NCBI GenBank assembly: GCA_963989385.1 | Contig: OZ022500.1 | Coordinates: 18,428,460-18,492,459, forward strand | Reading direction: 5' to 3' | Length of the DNA stretch: 64,000 nucleotides | Source of the DNA: Ctena decussata | Lineage: Eukaryota > Mollusca > Bivalvia > Lucinida > Lucinidae | In this document: positions 20,132 to 31,362 of the stretch, in pieces | Layout: each line of letters opens with the position of its first letter | Position numbering within the stretch: the stretch's first letter is position 1 | The notes under the pieces: model-generated | The model's input: the letters and a program-made list of their open reading frames with translations, nothing else | Told to the model about the DNA's origin: nothing | Database searches by the model: none | Program-made: the position numbers and the translations under genes

Positions 20132-21032
20132 ATACCCCGCCACTGCAAACCTTTTTCACACAAAGATTTTTCCAGATTTATATTTTCTCTGTATATACCC
20201 AGGGCAGGGGCAGCCTAAGCCTATTGAACACTGATAAAATCTTTGTCATTACAGGACACTTCATTACTCTGATCACTTACAATAAGCTTCCATTAAATCA
20301 CTTACCACTCTAATCAAATACAATTTTAGTGGTTTTAAACATGTGACCAAGGGGCAGGGGCATATAACCCCTAAAGGGTCAAATTCTAATCACCACAAGA
20401 AGGTTTTATTACTTCTATCAATGTGTAAATTTCTGAAAATCTGTTTCATATGAATATATATATATTTTATCATTATTTTATGCATGTATATAGCCTGGGG
20501 CAGGGGGAGATAACTCCCATGGGGTACATTTGAGCATCCCTGGAGGCTTTCATCACTCTGATCATTTGCTGTAAGTTTCAGAAAAATTGCTTAAAACTCT
20601 GATTTTATATGAAAATTTTCATGATTTTATATATGTATACAGCCCTAGGGCAGGGGCAGATAACCCCAATGATAAAATGTCTGTGCTCATACAAAGCTTT
20701 TGTTACTTCGATCATGTTTGTGAAGTGTCATTATGATACTCCAAGTAGTAAAGGAACTAGAGGCTAGAAACTATTTTTTGTACATTGACAAGTGCCATAA
20801 CTCTGTCAGAAATTATCGAAATTTGCCCATTAACAATCCCAAGCGATATATTTTTGGTACAAATGCATATGCAAAATTTGAAGGAAATAGGTCAATAAAT
20901 ACTGAAGTTATTGAACGGAAACGGAGTGCGGACGGACAGATGGACGGACGTACGTACTACGGACGGACGGACGGACACACGGACGGCCAACGTGAAAACA
21001 TAATACCCCACCACTAAAGTGTGGCGGGGTAT
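20132..21032 (+). mobile_element. Pearl/HINE-like element, apparently complete
   Basis: It is bounded by exact 12-bp inverted ends ATACCCCGCCAC (20132-20143) and GTGGCGGGGTAT (21021-21032). The core is about four units of roughly 146 bp, each marked by GGGGCAGGGGCAGATAACCC-like sequence (near 20205, 20347, 20493 and 20643) and CATTACTCTGATCA. Then come an ACGG microsatellite (20929-20988) and a 3' hairpin (21003-21032). This architecture is that of bivalve pearl elements, thought to be Helitron-derived. Open frames across the microsatellite are spurious. Confidence 0.85.
20929..20988 (+). repeat. GGAC/ACGG tetranucleotide microsatellite
   Basis: Imperfect GGACGGACGGACGGACACAC-type run, diagnostic of pearl-like elements. 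Confidence 0.9.
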
Positions 21033-21084
21033 AATAAAAAGTCTTGTAGAGAGCCGTCGCTTTACATCTGATGGTTGAAGCACG

Positions 21085-21378
21085 CTCCAACACGCTATAC
21101 ATAAGGTCGGCGTAAGTTAGACTAACGTTGTGCATGCGTTTGGCATAAGACAAGAACGCTACAGATACGCTGGGAGCACGCTGTTATACGCTTGTATAAG
21201 TTATGTATACGCTAGGGATAAGTTGTGAATAAGTTATTTATACGTTTCAGTACGCTATGTGTGCGTTCCAAAACCGGCTGCTGTTTGATGTTTTAATTAA
21301 TCGCCAGCGTATGCCAGCGTATTGGATAAATTTTTCATACGTTGGCATACGTTGTCTGAAACGTTGTAGTGTGACAAG
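21085..21378 (+). repeat. Diverged single arm of the giant-palindrome family
   Basis: Same orientation as the left arm. CCAGCGTATTGGATAAATTT, CATACGTTGGCATACG and GTGTGACAAGGCC line up with the palindrome centre (CCAGCGTGTTTGCTAAATTT, CATACGTCGGCATACG, GTGTGACAGCCA). The rest is dense in ACGCT, TAAGTTA and TACG motifs. It suggests the family's real terminus is near GTGTGACA(A/G)(G/C)CC. Confidence 0.65.
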
Positions 21379-21394
21379 GCCTTTACGAACTCCT

Positions 21395-21622
21395 TTCTCA
21401 CTTACCCGATTCTCCAGACCAAGTCTCAGCGAATTCCTCCTCTTTCCCAGACTGAAAGAGCACCTTCGGGGCCGGAGACTTGAGGAGGATGATGAACTGA
21501 TTGTTGCTAAAGAGGGCTTGTTAGGAGATCAAGATGTTGAGTTTTACAAATCGGGTATCAATGACTGGCAAACTAGAGGCAACAAGTGTATGGAGTTGGA
21601 AGTGAACTATGTTGAAAAATAA
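21395..21622 (+). pseudogene. mariner transposase C-terminal remnant
   Basis: The frame ending at the stop 21620-21622 reads FLLFPRLKEHLRGRRLEEDD, LGDQDVEFYKSGINDWQ, then NKCMELEVNYVEK, the standard end of mariner (cut-and-paste DNA transposon) transposases. SPD of the preceding catalytic block is visible in another frame near 21410, so a frameshift lies between. The position expected for the third catalytic Asp reads Glu (SEF). Everything upstream is missing and is replaced by palindrome-family sequence. No TIR was found. Inactive. Confidence 0.75.
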
Positions 21623-22004
21623 AGCAGTATCAATCGAAATATCTTGCTTCCTCTTTGTGAGGCTCAAAACGTTTTGATATCCCATCGTATGTACATGCAT
21701 TCTGGCGCTACAACGTCATGCAGTTTTGACATCGCATTAATACAGAACAATATTTTTTTAGATATTTTAGATGTACAATTTATGTAAAGAACCTCGCAGA
21801 TAACCGAGCTTTGCTCCTGCTGGAACGATTACTGTTCATGGGCAATCAAATATTATCAAATGCACATGGTGCAAACAGTATATATCTTATCTTAATTCTC
21901 GGCAACCGCCTGGCATGATACATACAACAGGTGTCTGATAACAGTGTTGTTAGCTACTGGGCTAGAGATTGATCCACTGAGATTGTAAAATGTGATAATG
22001 AAAG
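21623..22004. other. Unassigned stretch
   Basis: It follows the mariner remnant and may include its 3' flank. No TIR was recognised. Confidence 0.4.
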
Positions 22005-22206
22005 GAGCCGCGACACGAGAAAACCAACAAAGCGGTTGTGCGCCCAGCGCATTCGCCCAGCCCGCTCAGACTTTTCGCTGAGCGCTTAAAGGGTAGCTAA
22101 GGGTCTAAGCTAGCGAAGACTCTAATCGGTCTGGGCGGATGCCCAGGCTGATCTGCGTCTGCGCTGGCCGCACAACCACTTTGTTGGTTTTCTCGTGTCG
22201 AGGCTC
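22005..22206. mobile_element. GAGCC MITE
   Basis: A 202-bp copy with a shortened centre and matching G/C TIR variant (GAGAAAACC / GGTTTTCTC). The flanks AAAG and ATTA show no duplication. Confidence 0.85.
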
Positions 22207-22631
22207 ATTAATGTAAAAACATATGTTCCATAAATGTGCAAATGAATATGTTTCAACGTGCCTACAACTGAAGCCAAACTATGAAGCTGTTGACAGGGCT
22301 GAACTTTTAGCATAATACATGTATGCTATTTTAATAAACATATATCTGAATCGTTAACTTTGATTCTAGTGTTAGCAATACAGTGTTAGGTATCATGTGT
22401 TAGGTTGTGTTTGTTTTATCTGTCAGTATAACCATACAGTTAAGTATAGGACCGGGGCGCTTCTTTTCGCTACCAATTGAAATATGCCAAGACATTGCAT
22501 TACATACCGTGATCTAGCTGTTAACTACTTTGATTATAAACATGCTAATAATAATGTATAGAATTACCACTATATACATTTCATCAAGAGCTTCCACGAA
22601 TGTTGTTACATGGGCTAGGGCTGGCATTACC

Positions 22632-22844
22632 TGGGTTCGGTTGTTGAAAACTAACGTCGTCAGTTACGGAAAGTTATATTTTCAAACGTATTGTATGCAA
22701 AAACACTGCCATTTTTTGCAGTGCAAAAGCTCTTCACATTATTTCAGCAAAATTATTAGCATACTTCATTTTATATGTACTAGAAGACTTAACGAATCCT
22801 CTAGACCTCTACTAATGTCTCCGATGCTATGAAAAACTGGGCCC
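22632..22844. mobile_element. Degraded GGGCCCGGTTGTTCAAA MITE
   Basis: A diverged relative of 26079-26307: the left end TGGGTTCGGTTGTTGAAAAC, interior GCAGTGCAAAAGCTCTTCAC and right end AACTGGGCCC correspond in order. Confidence 0.55.
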
Positions 22845-22981
22845 TGATTAATAATGGCTATCTGTACTTATTATCAAAACAAGCTTGGCGTAACCAATGA
22901 AATTAGCCATCATAACCCACTTGGCTCCTGTACAGACTAAGGTACATAGATGTAAAGGTGAATGGAGACGAAAATATAAAT

Positions 22982-23217
22982 GAGCCGCGACACGAGAAAA
23001 CCAACAATGTGGTTGTGCGCCCAGCGCAGACTCAGATCAGCCTGGGCATCCACCCAGTCTGATCAGAATCTTCGCTTGGCGCTCAAAGTGTAGCTAAGGG
23101 TCTAAGCTACCTTCATGCGGACAGCGAAGGTTCTGATCAGACTGGGCGGATGCCCAGGCTGATCTGAGTCTGCGCTCGGCGCACAACCACATTGTTGGTT
23201 TTCTCGTGTCGCGGCTC
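22982..23217. mobile_element. GAGCC MITE
   Basis: A full-length 236-bp copy, very regular, with an exact AAAT duplication (22978-22981, 23218-23221) and matched G/C TIR variant. Confidence 0.95.
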
Positions 23218-23917
23218 AAATGCACCATAACTTATTGTATACCTCGTCCTAACATCACACCTTTGTTGATACCACAGCTAAATTGAATAGTTGGCCATTT
23301 ATCCAAATATACCTCAGAATCAAAAACTTGGAATTGTTAGCTATTTGGGAAAGTGTCAAAAACTACATGTACTGGCATTCATTGAAGACCCTGATCAGAT
23401 TGCTCATAAGGAGCAGTCTCCTCTATGTCAACACTGTTTGACAGGGCTGCCCCAATATAACAAGACGTTATGGTAATATTGCAACAGTGGTAACAAACAA
23501 GGTTCCAGATTATGTTAGCAGATAATCAAAACATTCTTGATATTTCTGCTTGACTTTGATTTGTTACCATGTGGTACAGAAAAAAGTTACCATGTTGATC
23601 CTAAATTTTGCTCACCCATACCTAATAACTCTTCTTATTTATTCTTAGAATTGAACCCCCCCCCCACCCCCACCCCCCCAAAAAAAAAAATAAAATAAAA
23701 AAAAAATGAAATTTCTATATAACGTGTAGACTAAAAGCTTTTGAAAGAATGGCTTACAGCGCAGATCCTCAATTAAAGTCTCTATACTGTTTATGCCAAT
23801 GTATGAGGCATTCCAATAAAAATGCCTGGGTTAGATACTTGCAGGAATAACAATATAGAGAAAAGAGCCGACTAGTGAGGGAACGTGTATTGCACGGTAC
23901 ATGGGTACAGCTACATA
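23218..23917. other. Unassigned; C-run then A-run at 23657-23706
   Basis: No gene or element recognised apart from low-complexity CCCC/AAAA tracts. Confidence 0.5.
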
Positions 23918-23960
23918 AGACAAGACCAGACAAGACAAGACAAGACAAGACAAGACAAGA
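23918..23960 (+). repeat. (ACAAG)n microsatellite
   Basis: About eight near-perfect pentanucleotide units. Confidence 0.95.
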
Positions 23961-24017
23961 TTTATTTTGAGTCGGCAAGACGTACAACATGTATCATAAG
24001 CTCTGAAGAGCTTAATA

Positions 24018-24773
24018 TACTCCTCGCCAAAAGTTTAGCATATTTCAGCTCTATGGTACCTTTGTAACAAATTCTGCAGAAAATTAACAAACTATAGAAC
24101 AACGATATAATTTATGGATTTGGAAGGATAGAATACTGAAGCATATGCCTAATGATACTTTTGTCCAAACTTATCAAGTAAAACAATTTTGGCGGGTTGA
24201 CATTTTTGTGTAAAATAAAAGTTTTTTATCTTTTATTTTCTGCATATAAAATGTCGCGCCTGGAAAAAATGGTCGCACGTCAGTCAGGAGACCACGGAAC
24301 AAGTAAGTTACACATAAAATTTGAAGTGCCAGTATCAAAGACCGAAGTTTTCAGTAAGACAAAATAGGAAAAATGCATTGTTAATGATTAAGAATACAAG
24401 TATTGGCAAGAGTTTCTTTTATGTCTGAATTAGAAATGACTGAGACACAATCAATGTAGCAAGTTACGATTAAACATGTCGTCTACAGACTATGGTAATT
24501 TGATGTGTGAAAAAATAAAACAGATGATGTTTTGGACACACTTTTAAAAAGTGTCAAAAATTGTAATTAAATTACAGTGGTCTTAACTTTTGTCGTTGTG
24601 TATCCAAACAGCTGCAGGGTTTCAAAAATTCAGTGTGTAGGTGTTTTCATTGTACATTACTGCTTCGGATAGGATCAATAACCACACATTTTATTACTTA
24701 TAAGAAGTCCCCTTTATCAATTATTTCTGCTGCTAACTTCACAAATAATTATGCTAAACTTTGGCGAGGAGTA
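24018..24773. mobile_element. Tc1/mariner-type TIR element, non-autonomous
   Basis: Inverted ends TACTCCTCGCCAAAAGTTTA and TAAACTTTGGCGAGGAGTA, differing by one base insertion. TA dinucleotides abut both ends (24016-24017, 24774-24775). The 756-bp interior has no transposase. Its only open frame near the left end, 24251-24367, starts MSRLEKMVARQSGDHGTSK, which I cannot assign. Confidence 0.8.
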
Positions 24774-24775
24774 TA

Positions 24776-25341
24776 ATCAGACAATAATAATACAATAATA
24801 ATACATGTTTTCCCCACCCTTACTCGTTCTATTTTTTTTTTTGTTTTCAAAAGGACATAACATTTGTGGCTACTATTTGTTTCCCCTGAATGACGAAACC
24901 ATTACAAAAAAGAGACACTTCAAGAAATAATTTGCCTCTAGGGGAGTAAACTCTTTCCTATAAGAGTTGACCCCTGTTGAGAAGAAAGGGCAACAATGAA
25001 ACTCAAAAATTGCTTCCTGAGAATGTGTAAGATTCACCTTATTAGAGATTTGCACAGGAAGATCTCTTCATGTATACAATCTCGAGCATTATTACATCAC
25101 TGAACAATGAAACACTGTGAATAGTTCTTGAAAGCTGTCTGTAGCGACAATTGAGCTATGTCGTGGCAGTTTTCTTTTCAGTTCGTCAGGCGAATGACGT
25201 CCCGTTGAAGGCATCGGTATGCATATTTTCGTCTTTATTTGTAATGAAATCCTAATTTAATACTTTTCGCAGTACGTAAAACATTATATGTTTTATTTAA
25301 TTCTATCTTCAGTGGCGTATATTTCTAACTCCCGATAAGTC
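24776..25341. other. Dispersed-box fragments, otherwise unassigned
   Basis: The 24841-25045 segment belongs to the dispersed box family (ACATAACATTTGTGGCTACT, TTTGCCTCTAGGGGAGTAAA, AAGAGTTGACCCC). No gene is seen. Confidence 0.5.
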
Positions 25342-26400
25342 GGTCTGTCATCACCACCGGAAATAGCTTACCATCGAATCGAAAGTGGAAGACACCGGTG
25401 AGTTTGAAGCCTTACTTTGTTAGTGCATAATCAATTGATATAAGGAACACCCTAAAGAGTTTTTTTGTTGTTATTTTACGTGTTTATTGTGGTCTGTACA
25501 TTGGCATTGCTTTAATTACACACTTTCATCGGCGCTTGGTACTTTCGAAAATACGCGATACGATTTTATAATTATACTGATATCTTGAAAAACAAAAAAC
25601 AAAAAAAGTCATATTACCTGTTTTACCAAGCAGCTAGCATCATCTCTGTCTTTTGTGTGGTATCTATTTAATTATTTTATAGTTATAATTGTTAATAAAC
25701 ATGAACAGTTGTGTACGGCGAATAGCTGTTCTATTCGCCAGACAACATGTAATTTAATTTTCAGGTAATAATTTGCTTAACCACTAGATTTCGGTTGAAA
25801 TTCTAGTATATTAGCTACCAATGTTTCCTAAAACAGTGTTACTAACAATTGTAAATCTGCAAAAGAAAAAAATACAACTGTCCGGGGAGAAAGAAGAGAA
25901 ATAGTCACAATGAATTTTTGTCTTCGGTCGACCAGCCATCGGTTTTTCCTTTCAAACTAACCATTTAACAAGTATTTATCTAAAACATTTACTTACCATA
26001 TAAGATGACAGTATCCACTAGTGACGTGCAGTAACGTGTGGTAATCTAATTATAAAACAGTGAAACATTAGCAATCAGGGCCCGGTTGTTCAAAACTAAG
26101 GATGCCGTTAGTTAACGTTTCGTTAAATTTCAAACGTTAATATCTCAAATATGCTAATATTTTTGTTGAAAAAATGTGAGAAGCTTTTGTGCTGCAAAAG
26201 TTTCTCACTTTTTTCAACAAAAATATCAGTGTATTTGGTTATAAAGTCAAACGAGTTGACCTCTTAAGGAGCTCGTTAGGCTAACGATGCTTTGAACAAC
26301 CGGGACCAGATGTATATTTTTCGACCCCGACAGGCACCCAATCGCGCGTGTCTCTCACTTTCGATTCGGGGTAGGCTTTTTCCGGTGGTGATGATAGACG
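25342..26400. mobile_element. 1.06-kb TIR element carrying a nested MITE
   Basis: The ends pair over about 55 bp: CGGTCTGTCATCACCACCGG… CGAATCGAAAGTGGAAGACA against the inverse of TGTCTCTCACTTTCGATTCG … CCGGTGGTGATGATAGACG. The interior has no recognisable transposase and contains the MITE at 26079-26307. Target duplication is not identified. Confidence 0.7.
26079..26307. mobile_element. GGCCCGGTTGTTCAAA MITE
   Basis: Inverted ends GGCCCGGTTGTTCAAA / CTTTGAACAACCGGGACC and a long central hairpin (TTTTTGTTGAAAAAATGTGA paired with TCACTTTTTTCAACAAAAAT). Nested inside 25342-26400. Confidence 0.85.
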
Positions 26401-26493
26401 GTGGATAATATGAAAGCGATACATTATTTTTCAGAATATATCTAAATCAGTAGAATTGGCATGATGTCAAATATTTTGGCAATAGTTTCCTAA

Positions 26494-26697
26494 TATAATT
26501 GACTCTCGTTATCTCAAACACTGATATATCAATCTAAGAATATAGTTCAGACATATTTTCTATTTTACTTTACATTTCAACTCCAAACTACTGGTATCTC
26601 AAAGTAAATTTTTTTGGGACCAGAAAATTTACTTTGAGATATCAGAAGTTTGAAATAAGCTTCGACTTCGAAGTATCGAGATTTGGCTGTATATTAA
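26494..26697. mobile_element. MITE with TTGACTCTCGTTATCTC ends, copy 2
   Basis: Relative of 6579-6775: end-proximal GACTCTCGTTATCTCAAACA and ACTTCGAAGTATCGAG, with the centre TTTACTTTGAGATATCAGAA conserved. Confidence 0.65.
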
Positions 26698-27539
26698 TGA
26701 TTCTTGCATAAATGATACTCGTATGGGTACATATTAACGTCTACGCTCTCTGGAAATCCCACGAGAATTATGTTTAGACATCTAATCTATCATGTTCTAT
26801 TAATGTGAACATAGGGCAGAAGCTGAAAGAAAAGTAAAAATATAGCACCAAATGGCAGAAATAAGAAATGAAAACATATGTTTATAAAATGGTTCAAACG
26901 GCTATCAGTCAAAGCTTTATCTAGGGCAGTCAGGTAAACCCATATCCTAGAATCCAGTTTCCTTTAAAAACTGACCCAGTATGAGCTGCCATAGCAATTT
27001 ATCAGTCACCTTTAAGACATGTTTTCTAGTGAAAGCTTCTCAGGATGAAGAAACGAAACATACTTATCTGGAAATAGCTGCTAACAACCGGCTTTCACCA
27101 GCCATGGACTTGAGATAACTGGCTGTCACAGCATCATAGGCTACGGACAACCAGCTATGGCAGATTGTATAACTATAGAATCTCTTTCTATGAAATAATA
27201 ATTATACATGTATATTTTGGTACACTATATTCATTCTTAAAGCACCAAACTGAAAGCAAACGACAAAACTTACCTCTGGCAACTTTTGAAAACGGGTTTC
27301 TTGAAACAGGTACATATTGACAATTCAAAAAAATGAAGGGAAGACAGTGTAGATCCTGATGAGGGGGCTCACGATGAGCCGCATCATAAAGATTTACGTT
27401 GTTTTCAAATTCATCTATATGAGTTTCTGCTGCTTTGAATGTTTAAATAGATCGAGAGAACCCAAACCTGAAAGTATTGGCCCCTCTTTTCATAAGCCCT
27501 ATTTTGAAAGGAATTATTTTGATTAGAAATAATGATATC
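26698..27539. other. Mostly unassigned
   Basis: The 27330-27400 segment (ACAGTGTAGATCCTGATGAG, then GGCTCACGATGAGCC) relates to the 51707-51895 repeat. Nothing else recognised. Confidence 0.45.
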
Positions 27540-28290
27540 ACAAGACCAACAAGAGCTTCGCAAGCGGCGCATTATACGCCTGTTTGTGTCATGAAGGGGT
27601 TACAGCATGAACAAGATTGTTTATAGAAGAATGGACACAAACAAACAAACAAGGGAAACTACTCTGAAATTAATGACAGCAATGCTATTAAAACATCTGA
27701 CACATCAAAAACTATTAGTATACCGAAAATCAGCTTCGAATGTGAAGCAGCTCAGAAACTGTGAAATGCCAAAGTCGAACAAGGGAGATAATTCACAAAC
27801 TAAGTAAACTAGAGTTACCATTCTCGGTCCTAATACATTCCCTTGACAATATACACATCACCATTAAGTTTAGTTAAAATATTTCAAACGATTAAAGAGT
27901 TACATAGCAAATCCGGAAAATTATGCAATGGCGGATAATGCAGGAAGTAAGCCAGAGTTGTGTTTCTTGCTCATGATACCCTGCCCTATTATTATATATA
28001 TTCCTACAAAGTTTCATTAAAATATTTCAAAGGGTCACTGAGTTACGGATTGAATGGGACTAACCTAAAAACTAATCAAAAGGAAGTTACTCCAAAATCA
28101 AGTAAGGGGGGAAGGGGGGAGGGGGGGGGGGGGGGCACACCGTCTTGTGATTGTGCACATTGGTATAAAATTTCATCAAGATATTCTAAATTGTTACCTA
28201 GTTACAACAGCCAACCCGTTCCTTTAAGGTTGGATCATTTTATAAAAGGGAAACAAGCTGGTAGTCAAAGAAAAGAAGGAGAATAAAAAA
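27540..28290 (+). repeat. Possible pearl/HINE-like tandem element
   Basis: Starts AACAAGAGCTTCGCAAGCGG. Core units with AGTTT(A/C)(G/A)TTAAAATATTTCAAA and GAGTTAC(A/G) recur near 27875, 28010 and 28165, a spacing of roughly 135-160 bp. A G-run follows at 28104-28135. No ACGG tract or terminal hairpin was found, so the assignment is tentative. Confidence 0.5.
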
Positions 28291-28989
28291 AAGAAATAAT
28301 GTCAAGTGCTTTGAAACAATGATGGAAAAAAACGGTACACGTAGTTCCTAGGAGAAGGGAACCAGTCGCAAGAATAACACTTTTTTTTGCTGGAGTGGAC
28401 GCTCGTTAACAGTTGAGGCAAAACATATGAAGTTAGTGTGGTGCCCCTTTGGGTGTACCTTTCACCTCAAGGTATAAGGAGCAAGGTGTAAGGGTGCTCC
28501 CCATATTTTGCCGCCATTATTACAAAGAGGAACAACATTTGTGACTTCCTGTTTGATTCCCGGGACACTTAAACTCTTCCAAAAAAGTGTATTCCTAAAG
28601 AAGACTAAATTCTTCCTTATATACTGGACCCTACGGGTAGAAGGGGTGTGGGGGCGAGGGGAGGGGCTGATCAGGGGAGAGAATAAGAGCACAACTGAAA
28701 CTGCTACATATGGAAGTGTTGCTTCCATAGGAAGCGTATCTCGTCACCTTAAAGCCACTACTGGACTCCTGTAGAATAACTGACCGGTTCATTATTAATC
28801 TAATTTACCTGTAAGTATTTTCAGAGATCATTAGTAGAATGATAGGTTCAACGCAACTACAGTACTCACATTTTAATGCTCTAATTTTAGTTAATACTTA
28901 GCACTTTAAGTGTCAAAAAAGCAGACGACAAAAATTACGCCTGCAAAATTTCAAAAAGAGGTTCGCCAAAGCTATATCATATTGAGAAC
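28291..28989. other. Dispersed-box region, no gene
   Basis: 28508-28590 carries a box (AACAACATTTGTGACTTCCT, GATTCCCGGGACACTTAAAC). 28894-28985 carries an AGCAGACGACAAAAATTACG segment shared with 51725-51785. Confidence 0.5.
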
Positions 28990-29176
28990 CCAGAAGGCAC
29001 ACAAGGTTGAATCAATATTGATTCAACCTTGATTCAACGTCATATTCAACCTTAATTCAATGTCAGGACGTTGAATCAAGGTTGATTCAATATAGATTCA
29101 AACTTGTATGCACACGTTTGAAGAAACATTGAATCAACGTTGATTCAATGCTGCTTCAACGTTGCGTGCCTGCTGG
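28990..29176. mobile_element. CCAG(A/C)AGGCAC…GTTGAATCAA palindromic MITE, copy 2
   Basis: Inverted ends CCAGAAGGCACACAAGGTTG and CAACGTTGCGTGCCTGCTGG surround reiterated TTGATTCAA motifs. Relative of 11776-11885. Confidence 0.8.
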
Positions 29177-29448
29177 TCTACTTCTACGTTACTAATAGAA
29201 ATGCTCATGGAGCCAGTTCAAGAGCAATAAGTTAAACAGAACACAAACTTACAACCTCGGATCAGCACAAACCGATATATGTGCCTAAACAGCGGATAAG
29301 CAGTTGCTAGAGATCCCGGAAACACTGGATTCAGCGTAGCTTATAAAAGTATATTGTCATAAAATACTGCAGATATATAAAACATAGCAATAACACGAAG
29401 TCTACATGCTCTTATGTCTGAATTTTAAAACAGCTCTGCAGATGCACA

Positions 29449-29526
29449 AGGGAGGCGCCTTGGTCGAGTGATTAAAGCGACTCGGTTACGGAGCAAAAGG
29501 TTGCGGGATTGAATCCGGGTGGGCAA
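29449..29526 (+). repeat. tRNA-derived SINE head
   Basis: GGCGCCTTGGTCGAGTGATT (A-box region) and GGGATTGAATCCGGGTGGG (B-box region) are at tRNA spacing, with partial acceptor and T-arm pairing. The anticodon stem is poor, so a SINE is more likely than a functional tRNA. The 3' extent is unclear. Confidence 0.55.
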
Positions 29527-30418
29527 CTGGAAAACTCTCTTTGTCAACCCAGTACTAAATGGACGCCCTTTTCCAATCGTCGGAGGACTTGGCAACAATA
29601 GCAGAGGGGAAGGCTCCGCCTTTCATATGCTGACCAAGATACAGTGCGCTCCTAACCCCCACTACCTCTACGGCCACAATGCTTTGGGAAACCTTTATGT
29701 TTACTTTTTGAAGATGCATTCGACTGACCGTCTCTAAATACCTACAGTTATAACTGTAGTCTAGAACCATTCTAGAGATCCGGACCACAATAGCTTTTGT
29801 TGATAATTGTCAGTACTTCCATCAGGGCTTGCTGAGTTGCCATCTATTTGGGCAAGAGCTGCTGACTTGGCTTATCACTTGTAATTTATTGTTTGTTGGG
29901 ATGTCTTTGTCAATCTTTCCCTTTGATGTTGGGGAGAGGGTTTGGGGTCTAATTCAGTCGGCTCCTGAAGCGAATTTACTAACCTGAAATGGAATGGAGC
30001 AGAATTATATGGCATGCACAAGATAACCTATAGTCTCTTGGCTACCATTCACTCCCACAGCCTGCGTTTGTACTCTTGCTCCCTTAGAATGCCATTTGAA
30101 ATCAGTGAGAATAAGTGAAGACTGTTCCTGCCAGTCCATTCCATTCCAGGATTTAAACTCTGTCTTGCAACACAGTATAAAGCGTTGAACAACTTCCAGA
30201 CTCGCCAGCAATTAGCTTAATTAACCTAAAGCTGGCTGGTAAATATTAGCCTGATCCTTTCACATCTGCTTCATATTCATAATAACTAAGACTGTACATG
30301 TACCTGTATAGTTCATTTTTTCTTTTGTATAGCATACGTCTCAGTATTACCAAATGAACTAAGATGGACTCTAAGAATTTTAATTAGGGGTCAGGGAAAG
30401 ATTAAACAAAAGATAAGT
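29527..30418. other. Unassigned stretch
   Basis: It may include the body of the SINE beginning at 29449. The overlapping opposite-strand open frames near 29519-29788 have no motif. Confidence 0.45.
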
Positions 30419-30610
30419 AATAGTTATACCATGGCTTGTCCGCCTGTACGAGGAGATAATCCACTTGCTTAAGCTCGTGGGTTGTCACCTCGTACAGGCA
30501 GACAAACCATGGTATAACTATTTTATGCCACCCTTATCAGGGTAGACCTTGCCCATTGTAAAATATTTCGTGCTGAAGAAGTTGGCGTATTCTCGCAAGG
30601 GTGTTATAAG
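30419..30610 (-). mobile_element. Composite hairpin MITE (TTATACCA ends), copy 2
   Basis: The hairpin 30419-30522 (AATAGTTATACCATGGCTTG … CCATGGTATAACTATT) is followed by TTATGCCACCCTTATCAGGG … GTTGGCGTATTCTCGCAAGG, the inverse of 16501-16580. It is the same element as 16501-16683 in the opposite orientation. Confidence 0.8.
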
Positions 30611-31113
30611 TGCTAAGATTTTGCTTCTGGCACTGTATAGCACTCCGTCTGGTATGAATAATCGGCATGTTTTGATTTGTTATACCGCTGCAAAGGTACT
30701 CCTACGGTTCATATCTGAAGATTGTGTACGATGACACAGGTATTGCTCGAGTACCCTTTATTGCCACAGAAAATGTTTGACCCCTCTTATTTTATACGGT
30801 CAATTATAAAGCTTAAATTGGTTTAAAAATATTTATTTCGCTTTTCCAGAGACATACATATATACAAATGCATAAAGCTTAAATTGTCAATAGCAGCTAT
30901 AGTCTTGCCCACAACAAAACACTTTTTTCTTTTATTGGGTTACACAAGACTTATGATATGACTGAAATACAGTTAAAAGGGACGTAAAATTGCAAGTCAT
31001 CCATCCATCTGAAATTCCTTTCCCTAGACATAACCCCCCCCCCCCCTCCCCCAAACACGTTCTTATCACCATTATTATTTCAATTGAGAAAGTACTTGGC
31101 AGATACTGTATTT
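30611..31113. other. Unassigned; C-run at 31030-31052
   Basis: No recognisable gene or element apart from low complexity. Confidence 0.5.
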
Positions 31114-31349
31114 GAACCGCAACACGACAAAACCAACAATGTGGTTATGCGCCCAGAGCAGACTCAGATCAGCCCGGGCATCCGCCCAGTCTGATCAGAG
31201 TCTTCGCTATCCGCATGGAGGTAGCTTAGACCATTAGCTACCATTTTAGCGCTTAGCGAAGATTCTGATCAGACTGGGCAGATGCCTAGGCTGATCTGAG
31301 CCTGCGCTGGGCGCACGACCACTTTGTTGGTTTTCTCGTGTCGCGGCTC
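31114..31349. mobile_element. GAGCC MITE
   Basis: A full-length 236-bp copy. The TIRs carry mismatched variants (GACAAAACC left, GGTTTTCTC right), and the flanks ATTT / AAAT are inverse instead of direct. Confidence 0.9.
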
Positions 31350-31362
31350 AAATTAAGTACAC

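Noticed and set aside
20733..21153. Open frames across the ACGG microsatellite
   Set aside because: They encode only the GGAC repeat and element arms, with no protein motif.
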